Below are positions 26,269 through 40,056 of a DNA stretch of 64,000 nucleotides, one piece after another. The DNA is taken from assembly GCA_005406025.1 (NCBI GenBank), contig BGZK01000763.1, forward strand, positions 62,001 through 126,000. The letters run 5' to 3'. Within the stretch, counting starts at the first letter, position 1; every line of letters begins with the position of its first letter. Below the pieces are notes generated by a model, which was given only the letters and a program-made list of their open reading frames with translations, searched no databases and was not told the origin of the DNA. The stretch comes from Eumeta japonica (lineage: Eukaryota; Arthropoda; Insecta; Lepidoptera; Psychidae). The position numbers and the translations under genes were made by a program.

Positions 26269-26396
26269 CAGTACAAAGCACGGAACTCTACCGCTCTAAA
26301 TTGCCTGCGATGATGCAATGCGCAGGTACTCATTTTACGCCACTGCGACGCTTTCGTGACTAACTTCACAGCGACAGAGTTTCGTGCGTTGTACTG
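26269..26396. repeat. 128-bp MITE with 27-bp terminal inverted repeats and TA duplication
   Basis: The left end CAGTACAAAGCACGGAACTC and the right end read inward, CAGTACAACGCACGAAACTC, match over about 27 bases with a few mismatches. TA flanks both sides (26267-26268 and 26397-26398). There is no coding capacity. It looks like a non-autonomous Tc1/mariner-type element. A second, interrupted copy is at 59645-59709. It begins only 22 bases beyond the end of the mariner element. Confidence 0.8.
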
Positions 26397-26599
26397 TAAA
26401 TAATGGTTATTTAGTGATAAAATTAAAAATGGAACATATTTGAATTTCAATATTTCTTTCTTCTTATGAGATTTTGGCGGAAATTTCTTCACAAATTTGA
26501 ACCTGGTCGAGATGATTTTTGCACTACGAGTTATTAAGATTACAAAAAAGTTTTGAACTTTTGATGACTACTTTTAGTGAAAATACTTGTTAACGAGGA

Positions 26600-27560
26600 A
26601 CAGTTTTTTAATTGATTTGCTGCGTTTAAGAGAGGACGGGAAAGTTTTGAAGACGAAGCGAGGACAGGTCGACCACCACCCGCAGTCACTCCCAAAAAAA
26701 AAAATGTTCAACCAGTTGAAAAATTTAGCCGAGAAAACCGAAGAATTACATATGGTGGAGCTTAACTGAGAACTGGGTATAGGATCAGCAGCGATTCAAA
26801 CCATTATTCACTATCATTTTCTCTTCGTAAGCCTTGTTCGACATGGGTACCGCATAAACTAAACGATTAGAACACCTCCGAGTGTATTAATACCGATTTA
26901 TGATAGAGAAATACGACGGAGGTGAGAAAAAATATGCCTACGACATACCTACTTGCCGGTGACGAAACATGGCTCTACGACTATGTCCCCAAAAGCAAAA
27001 ACAAAAGCAACAATCTACCGTACGGTGCTTTGAAAATGGACCAACACCAATAAAATATCGCCGTGCTTGAAGAACACAGAAACAAATGGTCGCTACCTTT
27101 TTTTTGTAAGACTGGTCATATTGCTATGCTGGTGAAAAATAATCAAAATCAGTTAATTTTGAGTGGTAAGTATGTGACAGTCTGGTGCCAGTACACGTCC
27201 GCCAGAACACTTGATTTTTTTATACATGGTGGTGGGTGAGGTAGGATAGACAATAAATGTGTCTATCCCACCTCACTTGCCATATTCTCCTAACTTAGCA
27301 CAAAAAGATTTTTATTTATATACCGAAATCAAAGAAAGGCAAGATATTTGAGAGCATGGAAGATGCACGGGCCGCCTATAATTTCGAAATTCCTGAGGTA
27401 TCAGAAAAAAGAGTATTCGCAGGTATTTTTCAAACAGCTGAAACGCATGAAAAAGTGTATACATGCTCAAAATGAACATCTGAAGCTGTTGTGGATTTAT
27501 TTAAAAGTTATTAGAGGTTAATGTTTTTGGTATACATTTTACTTCCTCGACGACAACAGT
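26600..27560 (+). mobile_element. mariner-family transposase relic, second lineage
   Basis: Read on the plus strand with several frameshifts: FKRGRESFEDEARTGRPPP near 26625, ELGIGSAAIQTIIHYH near 26770, WVPHKLN near 26848, the first catalytic block AGDETWLYDYVP near 26960, and HLPYSPNLAQKDFYLYTEI near 27275. The second catalytic block was not found. The wording differs from the 24968-26246 element, so this is a separate mariner lineage. Ends and target duplication are not recognisable. A 16-bp imperfect hairpin at 27234-27274 lies within it. Confidence 0.8.
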
Positions 27561-27819
27561 TTAAATGATAGATTACATAACCCATTAATAATGAAAAACC
27601 ACAATAAAATTATGACTCAAACTCGGATGTACATAAGCACACATGTATGCAAACGGTCACACATTCGCCTACGCACACGCACATGCACTCGTATACACAT
27701 AAAACTATACAAAAAAAAATGAATACAGCTTTTAATGAAAAATAAAAGCAGTTTTTTTTATGGTTACTATACGGTGTATTGAAATAATATAGCTTATAAT
27801 TTACCCAATCACTATGCCG

Positions 27820-27891
<72 letters not shown>

Positions 27892-28010
27892 ATTTTCGTC
27901 ACGATCGGTCAAGCCGCTTTCGAATTATAAAAAGACATAGAGAAAGACTGAGACAGACAGACATATATTTATAAAATTATAGAATTGGAGTCAGTCAGTC
28001 AGTCATAAAA
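27545..28010 (-). repeat. Dispersed repeat family A, inverted copy
   Basis: Read on the minus strand it runs: TTTTATGACTGACTGACTGA, a block ending TCTTTTTATAATTCGAAAG then GACCGATCGTGACGAAAATT, a long AT microsatellite, a GTGTGCGT-rich block, and a tail near 27545. The same blocks in the same order occur on the plus strand at 47852-48470. I infer a short non-autonomous element; the type is unknown. Confidence 0.55.
27822..27892. repeat. (AT)n microsatellite, about 70 bp
   Basis: An AT dinucleotide run with one C interruption, inside the repeat copy at 27545-28010. It gives a spurious Tyr-Ile repeat reading frame on the minus strand. Confidence 0.95.
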
Positions 28011-29034
28011 CGAATGTCTATCACGTAATTTTACCAAACACAATAATATACAGACAGACGCCACAGATTTATATAGTAATGTAGTTGTGATAATAGACGT
28101 TTTCCCACTAATTTCAGCACAGCACCGCCCGAGATACAACACAATGTCAAGGGTTAATTTTTCCACTGAGCCTGCAGTCAATTTTAGTCTATGTCAGAAT
28201 TTTGGGCGGTTGACGGCAATAAAATGCTAAGTATATATGATATCCTTTTTGTCTATTCTATATATTACGTGTAAAACTTAAATGTATTTTTGTTTCATTT
28301 GTTTTGTTTCGACTGCTTCTGGGCCTCTTATAATTCAATAACTACGTTGAAGTTGTAATACCATTATATTTATACATATTACAAGTAAAACGTTTGTAAA
28401 AACAAGTAATCGTAAATCTTTGTAAATAACCGCAGGGCGGATCTCTATAATCACCTCGGGCACGTGTGCATTGCTGTTGTTTGAATAATGTTACAATATA
28501 TCCTTATCGGGGTTGAAGACGGCGATAAGGGAAAAAATAAACACTGAGAAACAAAGGCCACCAACATTGATATATAAAAAATACTATGGAACCACTTTAA
28601 CATTTTTAATTAATTGCACTGTTCTCCAAAATAAGACTAACTCGTCAGCGTACGAATATACACCTTAGCGAATAGTCTAGAATATTTACCGAGTGTAAAC
28701 AAATCATAAATTATTTATAAAAAAAGATGTAAACATATCACTTCTAACAACAAACAATATTTATCGTAATCTGAAACATTCCGATCAATCCAAATGGAAA
28801 CAATCACTCACGCATGTCGAAATAAACAAAGAGAAATATACTTTGTAATTTTTTAGGAGTTTTTATGGAATTGCATTATTTCCTTTATGAGCATAGTTCG
28901 CAGCAATGCAGAGCCGTTTTACATGCCAGCGACAATCGAGATGCTTGATCTCCGGGTAACGGAGCAGTTTATCGCCGTGTCGTCGCCGTGATCTGTCAGT
29001 GGCTAAACGCATCACATATTTTAGCAAGTCGTCG

Positions 29035-29061
29035 CTAATCCGGCTGTCGGACCTGTGCCGT
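29035..29061 (-). other. Candidate terminal tail exon of the SLC6 gene
   Basis: The eleventh SLC6 exon ends ATG-GAG/GTAAAC in phase 0. The next phase-compatible acceptor followed by a stop is CCGAAG/ACG at 29061, which would add eight residues (TAQVRQPD) and end in TAG at 29035-29037. The acceptor has a poor pyrimidine tract. Alternatives are read-through of the donor, adding VNFVPITEMFMK before a TAG at about 29133, or a tail exon further downstream that I cannot recognise. SLC6 tails are usually longer than either. Confidence 0.2.
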
Positions 29062-29171
29062 CTTCGGAATGTTACCGATTCCGCGGTAGCAAGAAGAAAT
29101 ACGCCCATTCCCCAAATGCAAAATTAATTTATCTATTTCATAAACATCTCGGTAATCGGGACAAAGTTTAC

Positions 29172-32100
29172 CTCCATGATAGTAAGGTCGTCTGGACCGC
29201 TGCAGATCTGATCGACGGCCATCAGCACCACCACGACCACGGGCAGCACGCCCAACGTCCAGCCGACCGCGTCCGCCCACATCGGATACACGTAGTGTCC
29301 GTACGACGCTGGCTTGTACTCGATCCAGTTGAACACCAAGATAAACTGAAAGTCCAAGACGGATAACATTAAAATGGAAATCTCTGTGACATTATTCTAA
29401 ACATTAAGTATGTGTTTGTTGTCAATACGGAATATAATTCAAAACTGAAAGGTTCTTTTGATACACGGTTACATACAACGAGTGCGGCGGGCGTGATCAA
29501 CCGCCACATAGCACTCCAGAAGACCACCCAAAGCTTTGACTGACGACCTATCATGCGTTGGATATCACGACAAAACTTCTCAGCGCCGTAGATCCAAGCG
29601 ATGAGGATGCATTCTCCGATAGCGATGATGAGGACGGACCAGTTTGCTGCGTATTTATCCATCAACTGCAGCCAATACATTCCACTCTGTAAAATAAAAA
29701 TGTTAGCGTCAACACCCCTTGCAGCGTCTACTTAGAATGAAATAATTCAAAAAACCAAAAATGCTTGTTTCAAATAGATAGTTACTAATGAAAATCTCCT
29801 CGTTCGAATCGATACTACATGTACGTAAACCCAAATTTATGCATCTATTTCAAAAGAATATTTGACATTATAGAATATAAAAATTGTTGACATTTGCGCT
29901 TATGAAAAGCGTAATTTCGTTAATTTTTTTTATTAAGCAAAAGTTATACTAATATGCTTTCTTTTGCACAATACCGAATCATGCCCTAAATAAGCCATTA
30001 TTACATTAACCTTATGGTTATCTAATTTGCCCAGAAACATTATTTCTCATAAGGTAGAAAATCTGCGAATAACCTTTAAAGACTTATTCTGTATAAATGT
30101 GTCGACGACTAATTTACAACTAAATTCCAGTTAAATCATCGAACGTTGGTTAATTCAAATTCAAGAATTCAAAGAAGTCCAACTCACGTTAGTTGTGAAT
30201 ATGAGGCCACCTAGATAACCAAATATAGCGACCGTAAGTACAACCCATACTTTCTTCTGTCTGAAGTTAGGGAATCGGTCTAGTATCGCCGTCGTCACCG
30301 TCTCCATTAGAGCGAACTGTGAACGAATTGTAAACATTGTTCATTTCTGTACGCCTATTCTGAACATATCTCTATCTGAGTTTATTTTAAAACTAACTTG
30401 AGAATCGAGTCCCAATGTAAGCAACATCACAAAAAAAAGAATAGACCACAGCGGTGAAACCGGTAGCCTCGTGACCACTTCCGGGTATACGATGAAAGCG
30501 AGGCCCGCTCCTTGATCTACGACACTGTTGACTTCAACTTGTAACTCGTGGGCGAGAAATCCTATGACAGAGAAGATCACCAGCCCCGCGAAGAATGATG
30601 TAGCTATGTTCGAAACGGCAACAATCAAGGAGTCTCTGAAACAAGCAATATACAGTGGAAAAAATCGGACAAGTGCGGGTAGGACTGCACTCTGAGGATT
30701 CCGTACAAATACAGGATTTTTTCCAAAAATTGTTTGAGACAATATATTTGACTTTCCGAATTTTGGAAGCTTGCCTGATGCTATTAAGAGGCTAGCTTTA
30801 AGAGAAGCGCTTTATGCTCGATCCTGCCAAAAGCCTTTATCACCAACTAAGCGGTCATTACGCAAACTGTACTAGCGGTTATGTAACCTAAATAAGTCAT
30901 ATGTTGGCTGTAGCAACCCTAGTAACTTGTTGGTACAATATCTTCTTGTTTGACCTAGCAGTGAATTAAAATCCTATCGGAATATGTTTCGTTTTTTAAT
31001 TTTGTTTTAATTTTATATTCTTCCCGAATACCATTTTTTTATAACTTAAATGTATATAAATGAATAAATATATAGTTACAAAATATATAAACTTATTTTG
31101 GTCCTACTTAGTTTTTTTTTTAAACAAACTCTAATTCAAAATATCTTTATTTCATAGTTTATAAAATAACAGTTTAAATACGTCATATTTTTGTAAATTT
31201 ACGCTTTAGCACTCGCTCGGTAAGCAATTTTCCCTCAAAAAGAACGAGCAACAAACTTAAGGGTAGCTGTTTTTAAATTTCATGATGCATCGCCAAAATC
31301 AATACAAAACCATCGATGAACAAAACAGCCTGTTAAGAAACCGAGCAGCGATATCTATTGTTTTTATGTGACACAATAGTGATAAAACGCACTTATTCGT
31401 TACACTTGTTTTTTTAGTCAATATCCTATCACACTTGTCTATCTTAAACGAGTTTTAATTATTTTAGTAAGAAGAAAACATGAGCTACAAAATAAATATT
31501 AGTAGATATTTTACTCATGTGCTGAGCGGAGCTCCTTCATCCATTTACTAAAAAAATATATGAAGTGCAATTGTTTATTAACAAATAGGAATACTCACAT
31601 GTAACAGTTATTGGAAAATTTATTGTATGAAGATAAAGTAATTAAACCGCCCCAAGCGGGACTGAGCGCAAAAAATATCTGTACTGCAGCATCGCCCCAG
31701 ACCTGGAATATTTAATATTGAACCATATAAAAAGCAGCAGATTGCACTAAACAAAACATTAATAACCATTTTAGGAGATAACCTGAGCATTCGCCAGTCT
31801 ACTAAAGTCCGGGGTCAGATAGAAGAGGATGCCGGTGGAGGCGCCCGGGAGCGTCACTCCTCGGAAAAACAGCACCACCAGCACCACGTACGGGAAAAGC
31901 GCGGTAAAATACACTACCTGTAAACAGATTAAACCTCATAACATATGAAATAAATGAATCGCACATTATAATTCATTTGCACACCTTTCCCGACGACTGT
32001 ACGCCCTTGCAGAGGCATAAAAATACAATGAGCCACGCTATGAAAAGACACATGGCCATCCCCCACCGCACGTGGCCCGTTTCTTCTATTCCGGATGAAA

Positions 32101-35100
32101 GGCCGAGAACTTGATTTCTGTATAGATAAGATTGAAAAATTAAAAACCTAGTATTTATATACTTTCTTATGTTATCTCATTTGTTAATTTTTTAGTTTTA
32201 TAATTCTGGATAAAAACAAATGTGAATAACATCCAAAATTGATTTATCACGAGTTAATGTATAAGATCTAGAAAACCATCGCACCTAAATAGACTTTACA
32301 AATCAATGATCGACTTATAAAATGCACTCGAAAAAGTAACAAGAAAAATTGTTCACATAATCAGAAAAATTGCTTAGAAACCTTGAAGTGTTTTTAAAAG
32401 ATCTGTCGAAATATGTACTACATGTCGATGTTAGCTGAAAAAAGGTTTTTTCAATTCCAGTTACATGTATGGAAAGCCTCCCTAGAAATATTCATTTTTG
32501 TTATTTAACTACCAAACTAAGTAGCGGCTTACACTATAAATTTCATCAATATATGTCGTATAGTTTTTGAATATAATACCTGTGACATACGGACGGACGG
32601 ACGGACATGACGAAACTTTAAGGATTTCGTTTTTGCCATTTTGGCACGGAACCCTAAAAAGTAAGCTTATAATGTATGTGTGATCAATTTTCTAGGGGTC
32701 ACCCGGAATCGAAGCAGCTCTCACATTAATTGATTATGAAGGAGGTAATTTTTTTATATCCCAAAATCACGATTAACGACATATTTTTCAAGATGTTGAT
32801 TTTTTTTTTATTTTTGTTTTATTCACGAAGCGTCGCACGGTCGATGTCCACCTAACGAAGATAGCTTTGCAATCGTAAGCCGGTGGGCGTACTTAGCATG
32901 GGAATATAAGCTATATATCTTATACATGCATTAAAATTCTTGTCGATCACTCGCCCACTTCAAAATATTCATATAAACGTCTCTTCACGATAAATGTGCC
33001 CAAATAGTATGTCGAACATATTATTGAACCGGTGCACTTTATTAGACGCCTTCACTACTTTAAGCACATATGCAAAAATTAAAATAACAATCTTGTCTTG
33101 CCAAACACTGTTTAAATTTCTATACAGAGCGATCGGTTCTTGATGGTTCTCATCAAGAACCGATCGCTCTGTCGTTGGTTGAACAGCCTCTTTACGTTCC
33201 CGTCTAAATTTATATTCACTTCCCGTAGCGTAACAAAGTACAAGAATGTTTAATCTTTATCGAACTCTCTAATGAACACTCACGTGAAATACTCCTCGGC
33301 GGGCGGTTTACGTAAGGCAGTGTCGGCGAGTTTTGCAATGTTGTTCAGTGCCGCGTAGCTCGCGTTGTAGCACTGCCTCAAATAGTAGGTGCCGTTGCGA
33401 GACTCGCACATGTCCGCCTCTTCGTACGAGTAACAATCTGTCCCAATAATTATCACTTTTAACCTTCGTAGGTAGTCACTTAGTTGTATCATCGACATAG
33501 TTGTTCAAACTAATTAAGTTTTTATGTGAGTGGGTGGTATTGTAAAATCGAAGAATCAATTTTAACAATATAATTATGTCAAAAAATGACTTATCATGCT
33601 GGAAGTTTAACTCTTGTTGACCGGATGAGAAATTTAGAATGAATCTTTCGTAACGAATAAATTAGTAACGTTTTGTTTAATAGTATTTACATTATATATA
33701 CATTAGTTGCATCATAAGATAAAAACCTTACTAATTGTAAAATTAACAGCGGTGTGTTTCAAACTCTCATTTAAAATAATTAACTATTAACTGTCGAAGT
33801 TAAAAGCTAAACACATCACAATACGTTTTCTCACTGCGCAATGTGTAGTTGACTAAGTTTGTCCTAAAGATATTGACATTTATGATATTAATTTAATATC
33901 ACGAGGGCCAACTGCTCTAAGATTATCGACATTTTGACATGTTTAGTTTTTAACTTTAACAGTTAGCAGTTAACTGTTGCAAATAAGGGTTTGAAGCACA
34001 TCACTGTAAATTTAAGATTTTATTGATAATTTATGAATAATCTGTTAAATCTTACGATTAGCCTTAACGAGTTGTGTTTTTCTTTTAGTACAACCCGCTG
34101 ATAATGTTTGAAATTGTGCGTTGAGATGCAACTTCAATTCTTACCATTTTTTAACCAGTTCATTATACTAAGGAAAAGCCCATGTAAATTTAATCCGATT
34201 AATGACTTGTAATAAATATCAATAGGCCGACGATTAGATCGATTTTCAATAGAAGTAGCTGATTAATCCTTAAACATGGAAAATATTAGCACCTGAGCAA
34301 CCGGGCTTCGCTCGATGCTTTTGGAGTTTGCCGTGGGAATATAATAACTGTCCACGGGAAAAGTGTCTCATGTTCATTCCTGACAATAAATATGTGAATA
34401 TGTATGGACTTGTATAACATAATATTTTATTTATACATCACCATCTAAAATAATATATATTTATATGGTATAATCCATTCTGGGTACAGCCGTACTTTGA
34501 AGGCTTCCCAGTCATGGCCATGATGGTCAAACGATAGTGACCCACCAAAAAGCCCTAACGAAATCATTTTGATATCCTTATATCACTTCTTGCAAGCACT
34601 TTACCCTTTATTACTATTTTCCTCATCGTCAAATGTTATGCATGAAAATTACGTGTTTGCGTCATTACGGAGTTTATTGCAAACTGAACTTAACCTACCC
34701 ACAAACTGGCTACATTGTATGCAAAACATATATACTACACATAGTAACAAAATTTAAGACATTATACTAAATACAGCAACTTTTAGATTTTTTAAATGTA
34801 GTTTTTCGAGGGATGATACCCATAAAAATAAACTTGAAAAGCAAACATTGGGCAAAATAAAGGTTTTCATGACAATCGTTTGGTCGTTCCAGAGATAAGC
34901 AATATATATACGAGAGTTACTCGTTTCATAGTATAAGATTATCTATCTGTCATTTTACTTTTTGAATTGTCAGGTTGACAGACAAAGCATCCTCGAAATT
35001 CCTTTTGTACCCCTAATCGAATTTAATATTAGTGGGTCCAAGTCAAAGCAGTTCGAAAAATTAAAAATACCTTCAAACCATTATGGAAGACATTGAAATA

Positions 35101-38100
35101 TTAACGTCACATAGGCATTAAAATCCTAAAAAATCTTCGAATAAATCTTTAAAAAAAGTCGTCGATGCAATTTATACAAAGAAGACTGGATTTTTCTCAG
35201 TGATTTTACGGAACAAAGCGATGCATGATAGGTGCGTCGTAGAGACTATTATGAGGAAATACCTATATAAACGAGCTTCACTTAATGTTTTTCAAGTTTG
35301 CCGCGGGAAAATAAAAACTTCCCAAGAATTATTCACTTAATGTAATAAGATAAACTAACAAATTGCGTATAGTTGCATTTTCATATTCTTAGAATTTACA
35401 ACGCCATGGATGTGTATACTCTTACTCTCTTAGGTATTTAATTAGATTGTTTATTGAAACAAAATCCAATCATGATTTCCATTAGATTCTAATTCCGTTT
35501 ATTCGTTTAGTTTAGGAACTCTTCAATCGAAGCTGTGGACGAATACGACTTTTTGGGACAGACTGTCTGACAAGGATCCAACTATAATAAAAAGATTACA
35601 CGAAAAATGCAGCTCGGCTGAGCAGCATTCTTCGTATATCTTCGTATATAGTCTTCGTAATATATACATAGTCACTTATAGTGGGTTTCCTAAAGAAACT
35701 AAAATTCACTCGACTTGCGATACAGAGCAATATGCTCCGGGTATTTTCGCAAAATGACATTCGAACGGGGAAATGTGTAGAAGAACAAGATTACCCGAAA
35801 TAGTTTATACAATTAGCAGTTTATTCAATTAGTTGAGGCGGCAATGGGCAAGCCACGTCACTCATAAAAGCGATGTAGGTACTAGTAAAGAAATTTTCTT
35901 GAGTAGCAATCACGAACTTGATTTTTCTAAGTTTTGTCCGAAAGCAATAGAATTATGTTAATATAAAATCTGTTCTTAAGGAAATTGAACAAATCATTTT
36001 TCATTTTATTGGAGGGAGACGTGCCTGGTAATTTTTCGTCAATTAATTTAGTTCAGAGCAATCCAAATGCATTTGAAAGCCTACTCATTCCCTTATCACA
36101 ACTATTAAACGGATATAGCCCATAAAATTACGAATGCAACGCGCCGCAACGCTGGCGTTACGTACAAAGCTAATTGAGAAATGGATTTTGAAACGAATCG
36201 TAAGTTCTTACAATTCTTGCCTACTTATCTATACGTATTTATCAATGAGAAAATGAGGCTTACAAAAATTAAGGAGTTATGTGCTGAAACCTAAGCAGGA
36301 CGGGTTCCACATAAAATAATTTCACACGTATATTTAAAAAGCATACAACGCAATACTGCATGTTCTACTATGAAGTTAATCAATCTACTATGAAATTGTA
36401 CACCTTTTGTATTTTTATGTATGTAATTGTAGAGTTTTTGAGACTTATTACATAAAATACTACGTCATAGGAAATATCGGACAAGTGTGTGTTGATCAAT
36501 TTTGAGATGGTTCAATCTCTACCAGTTCCACCAGTAACTATACACACTAACATCGTGTCTTTATATTTAGTTTACAATGACTTTTTAAAATCCAAGAACA
36601 ATATAAAAAAGGCTATTCATTTGAATAAAAATAAATATAAACATAAAAAAACGAGTACATCAACCGCAATAGTTATAAGTAAATGATAATAATTGTAATT
36701 AATCATAGAATTTACAGATATGAAATAATCAAAGTGAACTCACGTTTAGTACTCCAATCAGCATCGCAATTCTGCCACGGTAACTGGTAAAAGATGCTAG
36801 CGAACGAGACGATCATGTAATAGATAGTCCATGCAATTATTAAGTTGTAGTACAACATGACTATGCTGGACACGATCACCATGCCGTAGCCGAGGCCCCG
36901 GAACAGCGGGCAGAAGCGGTTGTACACGGCCACCGGGCCCAGCGCGGCGTACTGCCCGAACGAGAGCTCCATGAACATCAGAGGCAGGCCCGCGATTATC
37001 AGCATCACCGTGAATGGTATTAGAAATGCTCCTGAAAAATGTTAAATCTCCATTAATAATCGTAAATAAGACTGAGAGTGTGACCTAGGATCCCTAGTGA
37101 CCTGCAAGTTTTGTCTCATAACTCCGTCTCCACTCAACTCCTTAATGCTATTGAACCCCGCCAGTAAACGAACTGTCGAATAGACTAAGCAATCTAGATA
37201 ACTTTTTTTATTGTATGCAGTATAATTTTAATGAAGAATGAAATTTAAGAAAACGAAAAAACAAAATGGTTTTTACCTATTTAAACTATGACTATACATA
37301 TATATAGTTATTTAGTAATACTCTGTTGTGTTAGAAAATAAAATAAAATTGAGTCAGTGAAGACATCCTACACGAACATTTATGTATGAAAAAGCTTTGT
37401 TCATGGTGTATCCCACACAATTTGACTGAGATTCAAAAAATGGATCGCATTACTTGGTGTAATACCATGCTTACCAGATTCAAGGAAAGGGCGTCAAATT
37501 TGATGTGGGACATAGTAATACGTGACGAAACATGGATTTATTGCTGCGACCCCAATACAAAGCCGCAATCGACCGTATGGATCTAGTGAGATGAGACAAA
37601 ACCAATCAAGTGGCACGCGAGCGAAGGGCCTCTGTTTTCTTCCTTTTTTTTTTTTAATAAAATTGGACACATGGCTACTGTTTCTTTGGAGAACTGTCGT
37701 ACCGTGAATAGTTATTAGTATACGACCATATGTTAGCCGAAAGTTATTGATGAACTTCATAAAAAACAACTGTAAACATTATATTACTTTGCACCACGAC
37801 AATGTCACATCTCACACGGCCAAACAGACAAAGAATTTTTTAAGGAGAAAAAAGTTAGAAAGTCAGCTGAAGACTCCAACCTCATATTTAGTCTTTGCGT
37901 CATTAATTTTAGAATATCATTGCAACGTTTGCATTTTTATTTTGATGTCGCGTCTTAAAAAAACACACTTACTCTTTCCAGATTTACACAAAAAAAATCT
38001 ATAAATTTGCTGTTCGTATCGTCTACGGATTCTCATTCCTCTAAATCTTCACAACTATTTTGAGGTTTGAGCGCTAAAAACTTTCAGATTGTCAACAGTT

Positions 38101-40009
38101 GTCGGCCAGGACGCAGTCAAAGGTGGACCTATCTAACTTTACATTAAAATGAGATATATATCTAAATATTCAATAATCACTACCGATTTTGACTTATTGA
38201 TCACTAATTTATCATTACTTAGTCGTCAATGTTTTTTTAATGTCAAATGATGGGGGTTGAAACTGGTCCATGTCCTGTGAAGCCTTTTTTTGTGAAAGAA
38301 ATTCATCATGAAATTTCCCTCTCTTTCCATAAGCCATCTATTCGCTGCTCACTTGACTTAGCCTCACATGATCTCACGTTGAATTTCCCATCACCGCCGT
38401 GTAGTAAGTAACTTATGTACAAATTTTCACTTTAAACGTTTTAATATACAACATCTATTTTACTGAAAAGTAGCATCGAAGTAGGCGCGTATTTATAGCG
38501 AGTAATTATATCTATTTAACTTTTGACCAATACCTTTTGATAATTGTAAATACAAGGCAGGCTAACTTGTATATTGCAGTTTTGACATTCACTGCATAAA
38601 TAAAAAAGGCCATTCGGCAGTCGAAATAGAAGTAGATTTCATTTTATTTTCATATGTAATTCATAGGAAATATTTTATTTTCGGATCTTTAAAATTCTAA
38701 AATGCTGTAAGATCTAAATTAGTTAACCATTTGGCTCAAATATAAACGCGACCTTTGTAATCGTCCATAGAACATGTATATTGTGTTTCATTAACATGTC
38801 TAAAGAATTGTAGATGCTATGATGCTGACAAGCCCCGCGTTATATCGTATATATATAAATACACACATATATAAACTTATAAATCATATTTATTTTCTGA
38901 TTCAGCTCGTCGAGTTAAGTTGGAAAAAAAAAGCAAAATTTTTCGTAATTTGCGTCATGAGGACAAACACAGTAGTTTACTTTTTATGAAATCTACTAAT
39001 GAGAGACTTATGGATGTTAAACACGAAATCATCTTACGATATGCCTTCGCCTTACAATAAGTACAACAAATTATCAGGTTAGAATTTTATCGTATCGTCC
39101 CCTATAGCTTCGTCCCCTATACGTTGCCAGGTCGAATTGACGAGAATGGTTGTGGGACTTTCGAAGCCGGGAATCTACCCAGCAACTCGTGTACCACTGT
39201 CGCCATGACCGCCACCATAGTCGGAAACAACAGGACTGCCGGCGAAACTGAGCTATTTTCTTGATGTGGTCATTTATTAGTGAAGTTTAATCACCGTCAC
39301 AATGCTTGACTGACGAGGGTTGGTGATTGTGGTGGTGTAGACCTACTGTTTAATCAGGTGGACGTTACGACACATCACCTCGAGAATGGAATTAATCGTT
39401 TCACACGGCACGATTTCGGGTCGGCTACAGAGATTACTATAAACGGTTTCAAAATCAAAACATTGAGTTAGATAATGTCGGCCCAAAGGTCAATAAAGAG
39501 AAAGTTTAAAAGGTATGGATAACGATTACAACAAAATATATATATTTCAATATTTCTATTACTTACAACAACATTTCACAATTCTTTTAAATCAATTATA
39601 TTTTTATAACTGCGTTTCACGCATTTATGTTAAGTTAACGACAAAGATCAGAATATATTTTTTAAAGATTTTTATCAAGTTTGTATTTATCTATAGTATA
39701 TAACTATGTACATAATCAAGTACACTTCAAGAAATCAAGATTTAGCTACATCGAGCAATATCAACTTAGAGCTTAGCTAAATATAAGTAATATGATTGTG
39801 ACGAATATAGTTCGACTATTATCTGATAAGTCATATTTTGTGAAATAAAATCCAAATAGACCTTCGATTTTGAATTCATTTATACGATATAAATTCATTA
39901 CTTACAGTGACGAGGATCAGATAAACTTATAATGTGAAGGTTCTGTATATATTTCAATATAAACTGCAATATCTCAAGAGTTTGGTAAGATATGAAATTC
40001 TAAAGATCC

Positions 40010-40056
<47 letters not shown>

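Noticed and set aside
27610..27912. Minus-strand frame with Tyr-Ile repeats
   Set aside because: It is a translation of the AT microsatellite and adjoining GT-rich block in a dispersed repeat.
28863..29108. 81-codon Arg-rich minus-strand frame downstream of SLC6 exon 11, considered as the C-tail
   Set aside because: It is not in phase with the exon 11 donor through any visible acceptor and does not resemble SLC6 tails.
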